64,000 nucleotides of DNA from positions 68,681-132,680 of the forward strand of contig JBJHDF010000009.1 in assembly GCA_050486405.1 (NCBI GenBank), written 5' to 3'. The DNA comes from JBJHDF01 sp050486405. GTDB lineage: Bacteria > Pseudomonadota > Gammaproteobacteria > Pseudomonadales > Cellvibrionaceae. The position numbers and the translations under genes are program-made. The first letter of the stretch is position 1, and every line of letters starts with the position of its first letter. Below are positions 1 to 8,105 of the stretch, piece after piece. The notes beneath the pieces were generated by a model. The model saw only the letters and a list, made by a program, of their open reading frames with translations. It searched no databases and had not been told where the DNA came from.

Positions 1-2
1 TC

Positions 3-479
3 ACCGTGGCCGGCGCCCCGGCCCTGGCGCAATGGCTGTCCGGGCAAGAGGAAGAGTTGCTACTGGTGGGGCCGGACATCGAAAGCGAACAATGGGTATC
101 CGCCATTGCCGAACAGATTCAGCAGCCGTTTGTGGTAGGCCGCAAGGAAAGACGCGGCGACCGGGATGTGACCGTTACCCTGCCGGATATCACACCCTAC
201 CGCGGCCGCACCGCCGTGATCATCGACGATGTGATCGCCAGCGGTCACACCATTCTCGACACTCTGAAAGCACTGCAACAGGCCGGTGCCGAAACCGTGG
301 ACTGCGTGTCGGTGCACGGCATTTTTGCCGACGGCGTCGACGGGCGTTTGCGCCAGCAGGGCATCCGTCGGCTGGTCACCGGTAATTCCATTCCCCACCC
401 GTCCAATGGCGTGGATCTGAGCCCGTTGCTGCGCGAACCCATTGCCACCATGATCAAGCAACAGGAGCGATCCCGATGA
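3..479 (+). CDS. PRPP-synthase-like phosphoribosyltransferase, C-terminal part (5' end outside window)
   Basis: The frame is open to the left edge, so this is the end of a gene that starts upstream; a GTG at 6 is probably not the true start. The protein carries a PRPP-binding loop (AVIIDDVIASGHT, about residues 70-82 counted from that GTG) and the VGPDxES stretch typical of ribose-phosphate pyrophosphokinases. Full-length family members are near 300 residues and make PRPP from ribose 5-phosphate and ATP in the cytoplasm; the ATP-binding N-terminal half is not visible here. The stop overlaps the copC start (ATGA). A more general type I phosphoribosyltransferase cannot be excluded. Confidence 0.75.
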   Translation, partial: TVAGAPALAQWLSGQEEELLLVGPDIESEQWVSAIAEQIQQPFVVGRKERRGDRDVTVTLPDITPYRGRTAVIIDDVIASGHTILDTLKALQQAGAETVDCVSVHGIFADGVDGRLRQQGIRRLVTGNSIPHPSNGVDLSPLLREPIATMIKQQERSR

Positions 480-865
480 AACTCTTTTCCGGCCGTATTC
501 AGACTCTGCGTATTTTTCTTTTCTCCATGACCTGCCTGCTGTTATCGGCCGCTCCGGTATCGGCACACACCGTGCTCAGCGATTCAGTACCCGCCGACAA
601 TCAATCACTCACCACAAGCCCCGATGCCCTGCGTTTGACCTTTGCCGACCCTGTGCGGCTGATGCGGATCGAATTGAAAGATGGCGACGGCCGCGATATT
701 GCCCTGGGTTTTCGTCCCGCCGGCGAACCGGATACCGGACACGAACACGCCCTGCCCAAGCCCCTTGCCCCCGGCGACTACACCCTGAACTGGCGCGCCC
801 TGGCCAGCGACGGGCACGCCATGACCGGCTCCATTCGTTTCACCATCGAGAGCGCTGACGACTGA
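476..865 (+). CDS. copC: CopC family periplasmic copper-binding protein
   Basis: The 129-residue precursor has a signal peptide ending in PVSA before a mature N-terminal histidine (AHTVLSDS), which is the usual first copper ligand in CopC proteins. The single beta-sandwich domain ends with the family signature ASDGHAMTGSIRFTI, whose His is a second predicted ligand. CopC binds copper in the periplasm and acts with CopD. The ATG overlaps the preceding stop, has AGGAG about 10 nt upstream, and its own stop overlaps the copD start (TGATG), so the genes are translationally coupled. Length and motifs fit the family well. Confidence 0.9.
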   Translation: MKLFSGRIQTLRIFLFSMTCLLLSAAPVSAHTVLSDSVPADNQSLTTSPDALRLTFADPVRLMRIELKDGDGRDIALGFRPAGEPDTGHEHALPKPLAPGDYTLNWRALASDGHAMTGSIRFTIESADD

Positions 866-1734
866 TGGCAATCGACGGCTGGGAAATCGCCAGCCTGGCG
901 AGCAAGCTGTTACTCTACCTGGGCACGGCCGGCGCCGTTGGCGGCGTCTTTTCCCTGCTGTTGTTGCACCGTCACCATCGCAGTCTGGCGGCTATTTCGC
1001 GCTACACTTACAGTGCCTGTGTTCTGGGCACTGTCGCAGTCATCAGTGGCTTTTTTATTCAGGTAGGCAGCTTTTCCGGGCGCGGTCTGGCGGGAATGTT
1101 CGACGCGGATATCATCGGCATACTCAGGCAGACTCCGGTCGCCAGTATGACGCTGTGGCGCCTGTTGGCATTCGTTCTTTTAATTGTTGGCGCGACGGGT
1201 TTGTTCGCCGGCAACAAGCCTCTGCGCTGGTTGGCCCGAGCTATCGCTGCAGCCGGCGCCGTGCTACTGTGTACATCGTTCGGGCAGATCGGCCACCTGA
1301 GCGACGCGGGAATTCCCGGTCAGGCGCCCGCCACTCTGCACACTCTTGCCATGGCCCTGTGGATGGGTTCACTCTTTCCGCTCTGGCACATCAGTCGCGG
1401 CACGGATCTGGCCGCCATCCGGCACAGTATGATCCGCTTCGGCCAGTGGGCAGCAGGCATAGTGGCAGTGCTGATACTCTGTGGCGCCACCATGATTTAC
1501 CTGCTGCTCGACCATCCGGACCAACTGCTCACCAGCGTCTACGGCCGCGGCTTGCTGCTGAAACTGATGATGGTGTGCGCACTGCTGCTGTTGGCAGCGG
1601 GCAACAAGTGGTGGCTGGTGCCGGGGCTGCCGAGAACGCAAAAATCCCTGACCAGAAGCATTCAAGTGGAAATGGTACTGGGCTCGACGATACTGCTCGT
1701 TACGGCGTCAATAACCACGTTGACCGGACCTTAA
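865..1734 (+). CDS. copD: CopD family copper-import membrane protein
   Basis: A 289-residue inner-membrane protein with about eight hydrophobic segments and conserved His in membrane regions, the pattern of the CopD domain. In copCD pairs CopD is proposed to take copper from CopC into the cytoplasm. It begins at the ATG overlapping the copC stop. It converges with the MNIO gene, ending only 17 bp from it. Copper genes beside an MNIO RiPP locus are notable because several MNIO products handle copper, but no direct link is shown here. Confidence 0.85.
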   Translation: MAIDGWEIASLASKLLLYLGTAGAVGGVFSLLLLHRHHRSLAAISRYTYSACVLGTVAVISGFFIQVGSFSGRGLAGMFDADIIGILRQTPVASMTLWRLLAFVLLIVGATGLFAGNKPLRWLARAIAAAGAVLLCTSFGQIGHLSDAGIPGQAPATLHTLAMALWMGSLFPLWHISRGTDLAAIRHSMIRFGQWAAGIVAVLILCGATMIYLLLDHPDQLLTSVYGRGLLLKLMMVCALLLLAAGNKWWLVPGLPRTQKSLTRSIQVEMVLGSTILLVTASITTLTGP

Positions 1735-1751
1735 TCAGAATTCTCTGCCAT

Positions 1752-3236
1752 TCAGTGGGACACAGCCAATCCGTAGCCGTGGCGGGACTCCAACTCATCG
1801 GGGGTCACTTCCACCTCGTAGTTGCCCGCCCCGGGGTTCGCCGGCATCTGGCCCTGGGCCAATGCCCGCAGCAGGGGCAGAGGGTCGTGACGGAAAGAAA
1901 CCACTCGAGCCTCGCCATCCAGCAGTGTATCCAGCGTGGCCTTCTCGAAGGCGAGCACCTCGCCGAGGTATGGAACAGTGGGAAGCGCCTCCTCGAGGCT
2001 GCGGGCAAAGGCGCGCGCCTCGTCCACCGCAAAGGGTTCCGGTGGCCATCGTCTCGCGTGATTAGCCAGCAGATCTCGAAATTCCTGCTTGCCCAGGGTA
2101 AGAAACAGCAGCGTGGATGTCAGTTGCAGATTCTGCACCACCATGGCAGCGCGAAACTCGTCCACCAGCGACGACACTATGGCCACGCCGGGATCAGCAC
2201 TTACCCGCGTGGTTCTCGCGCTCGCAGCGCCCGACTGCCGGATGCTGCCAACCAGGTCCCGCTCCCACTGCGCCGGAGATTCCTTCGACACTGAACCGGG
2301 TTCAGTTTTGAACTCCGTCAATATCGGCGGCTTGCGCTCTGGGCGGCGCGAAACGCCCTTGCGGGTTTCTGACCAGAGTTTATTCAGTTTCTCCAGTTGT
2401 TCGATAACGCCGGGAATACCTAGCGCGGGCACATTGACCGGGAATATTTCAAAGATCACTGCACCCAGTGCGGGTAGATCAGGCAACAGTTCCCTGGCCA
2501 GCGCCCAAAGAGGCTCGGGCACGCCTCCAACATGCGAATCCAGCCAGTAGCCATCGCGCTCGGACCCACCTGCCATGTGCACTTCCCACACCCGCTCCAG
2601 CGGCAGTTGGGACAGAAAGCCTTCCACCGACTGGCGACCGTTGCGCTGGTTGGTCCAGATGTTGTGCAGATCCAGAAGAATGCCGCAGTCTGCACGCTCC
2701 GCCACGGCGGCGACAAAGGCCCCGTCTTCCATTTCACCCGGTATCGGTTGCAGATAGTTGACACCGGTTTCTATAGCCAGCGGGTATCCCACCGCCTCGG
2801 CAAGCGCTCTGATGGAGTTCGCGGCCTCCTCAACACCGGCGGCGGACTGCAATGGCGGTAACATAAAGCCGGCAAATTCGGTGGCGCCGCCGTCGGTTGC
2901 CACACGGTTAAAACTCAAATGCTCACTGACCCATGGCGCCTGCACCGCACGCGCGGTTTCGGCGAAGTAACGGGCCTGTGTTCTGTCGGGCCGCAAGGAG
3001 CCGCCCACGGGATTGTTCACGCCGTGCAGCAATATGGGAACACCGAACCCTCTGATGCGCTCGACGGTTTGCCAGTCCACCCGGTAGCCACCTCCGGACT
3101 GCGGCACCCAGAGTGTTTGCGGCTCCAGTTCAAGTACGCCCAGCAGTTCCGGACACTGCTGGATCACCGGCTCCAGCGCGGTACTGTAGGAAAACCCGAC
3201 GCCCAAGGCGTCGGGTTTTTGAGCAAAGGCTTTCAC
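1752..3236 (-). CDS. MNIO (DUF692) oxidase fused to a partner/recognition domain; RiPP-modifying enzyme
   Basis: A 494-residue two-domain protein. Residues 1 to about 285 form a DUF692 TIM-barrel. The metal-ligand positions of the multinuclear non-heme iron oxidase family are visible: H71 (LLHGVNN), E105/H106 (VSEHLSFN), E156, D189/H191 (LLDLHN), E218/H220 (WEVHMAGG), D233/H235 (DSH) and E263. After a polar linker, about residues 330-494 resemble the partner proteins that accompany these enzymes (MbnC/TglI/HvfC type), normally a separate gene. Known family members oxidise cysteines or other residues of ribosomal peptides (MbnB, TglH, ChrH). The start is GTG, 3 nt after the stop of the small Cys-containing ORF, so precursor and enzyme form one operon. 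No exporter or peptidase gene is adjacent. The exact reaction is unknown. Confidence 0.8.
   Translation of the reverse strand: MKAFAQKPDALGVGFSYSTALEPVIQQCPELLGVLELEPQTLWVPQSGGGYRVDWQTVERIRGFGVPILLHGVNNPVGGSLRPDRTQARYFAETARAVQAPWVSEHLSFNRVATDGGATEFAGFMLPPLQSAAGVEEAANSIRALAEAVGYPLAIETGVNYLQPIPGEMEDGAFVAAVAERADCGILLDLHNIWTNQRNGRQSVEGFLSQLPLERVWEVHMAGGSERDGYWLDSHVGGVPEPLWALARELLPDLPALGAVIFEIFPVNVPALGIPGVIEQLEKLNKLWSETRKGVSRRPERKPPILTEFKTEPGSVSKESPAQWERDLVGSIRQSGAASARTTRVSADPGVAIVSSLVDEFRAAMVVQNLQLTSTLLFLTLGKQEFRDLLANHARRWPPEPFAVDEARAFARSLEEALPTVPYLGEVLAFEKATLDTLLDGEARVVSFRHDPLPLLRALAQGQMPANPGAGNYEVEVTPDELESRHGYGLAVSH
3191..3219 (-). terminator. Intragenic terminator-like hairpin between RiPP precursor and enzyme
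   Basis: A perfect 13-bp inverted repeat (AAAACCCGACGCC and its complement) around a 3-nt loop, ending in a T run in the direction of transcription. It lies inside codons about 6-15 of the MNIO gene, just after the precursor gene. Shape and T tract fit an intrinsic terminator or attenuator that would lower enzyme mRNA relative to precursor mRNA. It reads as a hairpin on both strands. The function is inferred from sequence only. Confidence 0.6.
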
Positions 3237-3239
3237 GCG

Positions 3240-3476
3240 TCAAAACTGTTGCCTGGGCACGGCCTGAAAATTGTCGTTGATGATGAAGTCCTGCTGTAAT
3301 TCAAACAGACAGTTGGCGCCGGACAAACACTGGGGGCAACCCAGCCGCTCGGCGAGGCTTGCCAGACTTTTTTGAAATGAGCCCAGATCATAGGCCGCCC
3401 TGGCGGGAATGCTGACACGCACGACGGGCTGGAAAGGCATGGGGATAGGATTACCGTCTTTTTGCTTGATATTCAT
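3240..3476 (-). CDS. Candidate RiPP precursor peptide, three cysteines
   Basis: A 78-residue ORF starting at the ATG at 3476, supported by a strong AAGGAG site 8-10 nt upstream. An in-frame longer reading exists but lacks such a site. The N-terminal 40 residues look like a leader; then comes RLGCPQCLSGANC with C47, C50 and C56, followed by an acidic/aromatic tail (DFIINDNF). It sits 3 nt before a DUF692 (MNIO) enzyme on the same strand, which is where substrates of these enzymes are found. I do not recognise it as methanobactin, TglA or a bufferin (no EGKCG repeats). Which residues are modified, and where a leader is cleaved, cannot be read from the sequence. Confidence 0.7.
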   Translation of the reverse strand: MNIKQKDGNPIPMPFQPVVRVSIPARAAYDLGSFQKSLASLAERLGCPQCLSGANCLFELQQDFIINDNFQAVPRQQF

Positions 3477-3661
3477 AACGTCGACTCCTTGTATGTTCAC
3501 ATTGCGTTCACATGGCGAAAAGACCGCCGCGCCCTGACAGTAACAGGGGTCCAGTAACGGTGAGGAGTGAGTGCTGTATTGATGAAAAGCACACAATCCC
3601 TGTGCCCCCGATCACTGACGGTACGGGGTCTGACTGAGCCGGCAACAACCGACCGGCATCC

Positions 3662-3689
3662 AGTCTACTGCAGCGGCAAGCAGAGTCAA
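3662..3689 (-). promoter_or_regulatory. Possible sigma-70 promoter for the RiPP operon
   Basis: On the minus strand TTGACT (3689-3684) and TAGACT (3667-3662) are separated by 16 nt. It lies about 190 nt upstream of the precursor start and is the best hexamer pair seen in the 245-bp gap between the DUF4197 gene and the precursor. Confidence 0.4.
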
Positions 3690-3721
3690 CGGCAGTAAAA
3701 AGCTTTCGGCGCCAATATTTT

Positions 3722-4417
3722 TCAACCTTGACGAAATACTCTTTCAATCAACCGACTGCCCCGCCCCAGCGGGTCTTCGCGAATCAAGCGCTCTTCCACG
3801 GACAGCCGGTGAAACAGGCCATTCAGACTCTGCTGCAGGACATGCTCCTCTAAGTCCAAATCCGGTTTGTTGCTCAGCGGCAGTTGCTCGTAGGCGGTGA
3901 GAAAACTGCGGTATTCGTTGTAGAAACCCAATTGTTGCAAGTGGTGCTGCACGATGGGTAGATAACGCCGCCGCAGTACAGTTTCGGTATTTTGCCGAAA
4001 GTAGTCGGTAGCGGCGGTATCGTGGCCGCGCACAATCCCCAGAGCATCGGCCACGGTCATCTCGCGCACGGTATCAACAAACACAGTACGCGCCTCGGCG
4101 GCGGCCTGTTCGGCTGCCTGGTTCATCAAAGAGTCCACCCGATCGAGCTGCCCACCCAACCCCACCTGACGCAGGCGCCGCGTCACCGGTTGCAGATCCT
4201 CCGGCAGTTCGATCCTGTAGAGATCGCTCTGGCTGTAACCCCCGGTGCGGGACAGCAACTCAGCCGCCCGGGTACTGCCCAGCTCCAGCGCCTGCTTGAT
4301 GGCCTGCACCCGATCGGCCTGGGTAGGCTGGCTGACGGTGTCGGCAATCTGCGGCAGGCTGGCGGTACAGGCGGCCAGAAACAGGCTGGCGGCAAGAATG
4401 GCGAAGGCGGTTTTCAT
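3722..4417 (-). CDS. DUF4197-like lipoprotein
   Basis: A 231-residue protein with a lipoprotein signal ending in LAAC (Cys17), so probably anchored to a membrane facing the periplasm. The rest is alpha-helical and resembles the DUF4197 family (VGLGGQLDRVDSLMNQAAEQAA; LGIVRGHDTAATDYFR), whose biochemical role is unknown. Length matches the family. The ATG at 4417 lies 1-4 nt from the end of the FHA-remnant reading frame, an accidental overlap. There is no clear operon partner. Confidence 0.7.
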   Translation of the reverse strand: MKTAFAILAASLFLAACTASLPQIADTVSQPTQADRVQAIKQALELGSTRAAELLSRTGGYSQSDLYRIELPEDLQPVTRRLRQVGLGGQLDRVDSLMNQAAEQAAAEARTVFVDTVREMTVADALGIVRGHDTAATDYFRQNTETVLRRRYLPIVQHHLQQLGFYNEYRSFLTAYEQLPLSNKPDLDLEEHVLQQSLNGLFHRLSVEERLIREDPLGRGSRLIERVFRQG

Positions 4418-5628
4418 GGTGGCTCCCTATGCAGTTGTTCCAGGCAGTATAACCGATGACCGATGGTACCCTGTGCCTTAAAAGCAGAGACTTTAGGTGG
4501 AAAAGTGCTACAGCTTTGCCAAAAAATAACAATCATGTTGCCCTCGTTGTTGAAAGTGCCGATCAGCGCCCCGGTGATCCGGGCGGTACCGGCCACATTC
4601 ACCTCCACCGTGCCGCCGCTGGTCAGGGAGCTGACCACGGTCTCGCGGGTGGTGCTTGAGCCGCTGCCTTGGTTAAAGCCCACATTGGCGCTGCTGACGC
4701 CGCCCACGTCCTGCAAGCCCTGCCGATTGCTGCTTTCGCCCTCTTCCCGCTCCCGCCCGGCATCGCCAAAGCCGATACCCGCATTGAAACCCACACTGCT
4801 GTCCTGGCTGCGGTGACGATCCTGCACCGATTCCAGGTTCAGGTCGCCACCGATGTCGGTGAACAGGTGCTCATTGGCGTGCGCATTGCCGCCCCGGATA
4901 TTGGCGTCCCCGGTGGTGATCAACTGGATGTTGTTGGCGTTCAGGGTGCTGTTGGTGTGGGTGGTGCCGCTGCTGGTGGCCTGGCTGCGGCTGAAATCGG
5001 CGTTGACGTTCAGGCCGCCGGCGGCGCCATAGACGGTCATCTGGGCGGTGACATGGCCCCGTTCGGTGTGGTTGCTGGACGAGTAGGTGTCCTGGCTGGC
5101 CAGGATATCCAGTTGCCCCGTATCGATGCTGATAAAGTCGTCGGCGTTCAGGTGGCTGCCCTGGATGGTGGTGGTGGTGCCGTCCTGCACGTGGTTGCCA
5201 TCGGCCCGCCAGCCGGTCTGCATAACGATGCCCGCCCCGTCCAGGTGGGAGGCCACCGAGGTGGTTTCATGAACGCTGGTTTGGCTCTGCTCGGCGTCGA
5301 TATCCAGTTGCAGCCCGGCGTTAAAACCGTAGGTGCCGGTGCTCTGGGCGGCGGCGGCCGTCTGCTGGATCAGGGAGGTGGTGCCCCCGCTGACTTTCAC
5401 CAGGGCGCCACAGGACAGCAACTCCGACTCGTTTACGCTGGACAGGTACAGCCGCGGTACCAAGACACGGCCGTCAAGGGAAGTGAGGGAAGAGGCGTCA
5501 AAAGCGGGGAAAGGACCTGGATTGTTGACGGCAAGGCGCGACGCCGAATGCAACCGGCGAACCGGAAGGGGATACTGGTGATCCAACTCCTGTGATCGGA
5601 GCAAACAGGCACCGGGCGAGCGGGGCAT
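4414..5628 (-). pseudogene. Filamentous haemagglutinin (two-partner secretion exoprotein) remnant
   Basis: The open frame gives 404 codons, of which about residues 60-360 match the haemagglutinin-repeat part of FhaB-like exoproteins: repeated GSHLNADD, DILASQDTYSSSN, SGTTHTNSTLNANNIQL and GGDLNLESVQDRH units, and Gly-Ser-rich stretches. There is no signal peptide, TPS domain or partner TpsB gene. The last 45 residues are read-through into unrelated sequence up to the DUF4197 start. Intact family members exceed 1500 residues, so this is an internal fragment left by deletion. The start is arbitrary; it is probably not expressed as a functional protein. Confidence 0.75.
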
Positions 5629-5661
5629 GGCGTGGCCTTGTTATTTTTGGGGGGTCCTTTG

Positions 5662-5700
5662 TGGTATAGTAATCAATACCATACGTCGGCTGAGGCCGAC
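5662..5700. promoter_or_regulatory. Candidate operator of the DUF433/DUF5615 pair
   Basis: Two short inverted repeats precede the antitoxin gene: TGGTAT (5662-5667) with ATACCA (5676-5681), overlapping a TATAGT -10-like hexamer, and GTCGGC (5685-5690) with GCCGAC (5695-5700). Palindromes at this place usually bind the antitoxin for autoregulation. No binding data. Confidence 0.4.
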
Positions 5701-5736
5701 TCAAGCCATAGAACCTGACCAGCCGAGTACATAGCC

Positions 5737-5964
5737 ATGAAACTGGACAGAATCACCGTGAATGCCGACATTATGAATGGGCAACCCTGCATTCGGGGCA
5801 TGCGCCTGACAGTCCGACGTGTTCTGGAAGTGCTGGCCATCTATCCAAGCTGGCAGGAAGTCATGGTCGAATACCCCGAGCTTGAAGAAGAGGATATTCG
5901 ACAGGTACTTGAGTTAGCTGCGCATAGTATGGACGATGAAATCATCACGCTGGGTGCCGCTTGA
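5737..5964 (+). CDS. DUF433 antitoxin
   Basis: A 75-residue DUF433 protein with the family pattern INGQPCIRGMRLTVRRVLE and a C-terminal PELEEEDIRQVLELAA helix. DUF433 proteins are small helix-turn-helix antitoxins (VapB-like role) that neutralise the PIN-like DUF5615 toxin and repress their own promoter. The stop overlaps the toxin start (TTGA), giving coupled translation. The upstream palindromes fit autoregulation. Its setting between an FHA remnant and a transposase suggests acquisition. Confidence 0.85.
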   Translation: MKLDRITVNADIMNGQPCIRGMRLTVRRVLEVLAIYPSWQEVMVEYPELEEEDIRQVLELAAHSMDDEIITLGAA

Positions 5965-6329
5965 CCCGCTTACTGCTCGCCCAAGGCTTGCCCTATTCAA
6001 CAGCCGCTTTACTGAACGCCCTGGGCTGGGACGTAGTGCATGTAACTGACCTGGGAATGCAGCGGGCCAGCGACCAGGAAATCATTGACTATTCTCGTGA
6101 ACAGGCAAGGATATGCATGACACTGGATGCCGACTTTCATCACATCTTGGCCATCTCGAAGGCAACCACGCCCTCCGTGATCCGAATCCGGCAAGAGGGG
6201 CTGAAAGGAGCTGACGTCGCTCAACGGCTACACACGCTATGGCCAAGGTTGCAGCCCAAGCTGAAAAATCCCGCCATGGTCACCATCACTCACGACAACA
6301 TCCGCATTCGTTATCTTCCCTTGAGCTAA
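5961..6329 (+). CDS. DUF5615 PIN-like toxin
   Basis: A 122-residue protein starting at a TTG that overlaps the antitoxin stop. It has the DUF5615 layout of a PIN-like nuclease: an N-terminal LLLAQGLPYSTAALL (LDxxLP-type motif with the usual Asp replaced by Ala), a central DLGMQRASDQEIIDYSREQ, and the acidic TLDADFHHILAI. PIN-like toxins cleave RNA. The N-terminal acidic residue normally present (LDENLP) is absent here (LAQGLP), so activity may be weakened. Pairing with DUF433 is the standard arrangement. Confidence 0.8.
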   Translation: MTRLLLAQGLPYSTAALLNALGWDVVHVTDLGMQRASDQEIIDYSREQARICMTLDADFHHILAISKATTPSVIRIRQEGLKGADVAQRLHTLWPRLQPKLKNPAMVTITHDNIRIRYLPLS

Positions 6330-6362
6330 TACTTCTCCACAGCACCACGACAAGGACAGCCC

Positions 6363-7022
6363 ATGCCCCTGCACCACTGGATACTGGCCCTGCGCAATCT
6401 GCTGGCCGCTCTGTGTAAAACCCTTCCGTTCCTGGTCCACAGAATAAAGCCGGTGCCACTACACCTTGTCTGGGCCACTGACCTGACTTTCTCGCCCGAT
6501 ACCCACGGCAACAGCCAACCGATTCTTGGCCTGCTAGAACACGCCAGTAGGGCCTGCTTGACATTGAAGGCGTTGCCCAATAAAACTTCGGTCACCCTGC
6601 TACGCACCCTGGCCGACGTCATTGAACGGCTGGGTCAGAAACCCAAATTTCTCAGAACGGACAATGAACCCGTCTTTACCAGCCGGGCCTTTCGGTTTGG
6701 GTTGTGGTTAGTAGGCATCATACACCAGACCACGGAGGTGGCATCGCCTTGGCAGAATGGTAGAATTGAGCGGTTTTTTGGCATCCTAAAAAGCAAGGCC
6801 AAAGGATTGGTGTTTCAGACAGCGGAAGAACTCAACCAGCACCTCCCGTCTTTCGTATTCTGGTATAACAACATTCGGCCACACGGCTATCTGGACGGCC
6901 TGACACCTTACGAAGCTTACCACAAACAGGGCATTACCTATGCCCAACCTGGACAGGACGAGCCGATGTTTTTCAGTTCCTGGCAGGGTCGTCTGACAGG
7001 GTTTTGGTTTCAACGGGAGTAG
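6363..7022 (+). CDS. Integrase-core (rve) transposase
   Basis: A 219-residue protein that is essentially the DDE catalytic domain: WATDLTF (first Asp), RTDNEPVF (second Asp) and NGRIERFFGILKSKA (Glu), followed by WYNNIRPHGYLDGLTPYEAY. This is the IS3/IS481-type integrase core. There is no N-terminal helix-turn-helix ORF beside it, so it is either a stand-alone member or a truncated insertion sequence. No convincing terminal inverted repeats were found within a few hundred bases on either side. Confidence 0.8.
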   Translation: MPLHHWILALRNLLAALCKTLPFLVHRIKPVPLHLVWATDLTFSPDTHGNSQPILGLLEHASRACLTLKALPNKTSVTLLRTLADVIERLGQKPKFLRTDNEPVFTSRAFRFGLWLVGIIHQTTEVASPWQNGRIERFFGILKSKAKGLVFQTAEELNQHLPSFVFWYNNIRPHGYLDGLTPYEAYHKQGITYAQPGQDEPMFFSSWQGRLTGFWFQRE

Positions 7023-7383
7023 CCGACAAGACAGAACGAAAGCTGCCGGATCAAACGAAAGCCGCCTGTAAAGCGGGGCGGCAGGGGAAAACTCGTCTGA
7101 CAGCAGGACTTCAGGGAATCGGAGCTCAGTTTTTCAGGAAACCGGGGAGATTTTTCGGTTTCCCGAAAGACGAAGGAGGAAAATCCGGCAGATTTTTCAA
7201 AAAAATGCCAGATTGCAGACGTCCCCAGTTTGCTTTACAGCTTTCCAGGACACTCAATCGCTCCACAGTGTGCTCGGAAAGCGCTGCGCAAAGCGGGTGC
7301 AGGCGGGATGGCAGAAGGGCTGGCAGGCTGCCTGGGACAGCACTGCCAGATGAAGGTGCCCGGCATAAACCCGGGCCGAAGCA
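7023..7383. other. Intergenic stretch after the transposase
   Basis: No convincing gene. It holds a hairpin-like stretch around 7140-7170 (GAAACCGGGGA and a later TCGGTTTCCC) that could end transcription from the transposase gene. The weak ORFs here lack ribosome sites and recognisable motifs. Confidence 0.4.
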
Positions 7384-7950
7384 TCAGGTGCAAATTGCCG
7401 CTTCGATATCGGATACGGTGATTGCGCTGGTTTTGGAGGTTGAGATGACCAACGTCGACCCCCCTGAAGTGATGCTGAAGGTGGCTCCGCTCTGAATGCC
7501 ACCAACAAAGCCCACGTGGGTAATATTGTTGCTGGTATCAATGCGCCAGAAGGCGGTATTGTTACCAACATCCACCCGGAATTCCCGGGCAGTAGCATCC
7601 CAGGTCAGGGTTTTGCCGGTGATACCAAAATTGACTTCCCCCTCCTGGGCCTCGCGATAGCAGTTGTCCCCGGCGTTCTCGGCATCGCCCAGATAGTTGT
7701 AGGCGGTGATCAGCCCATTGTCACTGATAACCAGGTAATTCTCGTTCTGCCCCTGATTGACAGTAGCATCGTAGACCCCAACCACTGGTGAAAAATCGAC
7801 ACTGACCCCTCCCCCCGAACCGGAGCCACCGCCAGACGATGAACTGGAACTGGAACTGGATGACGAACTGGAACCAGAACCGCTGCCGCAGGCTCCAAGG
7901 ATAGCCGCGATAACCATGTAAATCGTATACAGCGAAATTTTCTTTATCAT
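7384..7950 (-). CDS. Lipoprotein with poly-serine linker
   Basis: A 188-residue protein with a lipoprotein signal (AAILGAC, Cys21), then a Gly-Ser tract holding 13 consecutive serines (about residues 27-39) and a glycine-rich spacer. The remaining about 135 residues are beta-rich and rich in Gly, Asn and Thr, with no motif I recognise (VVGVYDATVNQGQNENYLVIS; ITHVGFVGGIQSGATFSI). Long serine linkers next to a lipid anchor are characteristic of marine Cellvibrionales surface lipoproteins and support that placement. It stands alone between a transposase and imuC. The function is unknown. Confidence 0.75.
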   Translation of the reverse strand: MIKKISLYTIYMVIAAILGACGSGSGSSSSSSSSSSSSSGGGSGSGGGVSVDFSPVVGVYDATVNQGQNENYLVISDNGLITAYNYLGDAENAGDNCYREAQEGEVNFGITGKTLTWDATAREFRVDVGNNTAFWRIDTSNNITHVGFVGGIQSGATFSITSGGSTLVISTSKTSAITVSDIEAAICT

Positions 7951-8105
7951 TACCCTGCACTCCTTATTTCCTGAATCAGAAAAGACAGCGCCATTGGATT
8001 TCGGAAGAGAGGAAATGTCCGGCGCTGCCCGGGGAAAATATCACACTTAAACGCTCGGGACAAATTCAGATTGAATGTTGTACCAAGTGGCCTGCGCAAG
8101 GAATG

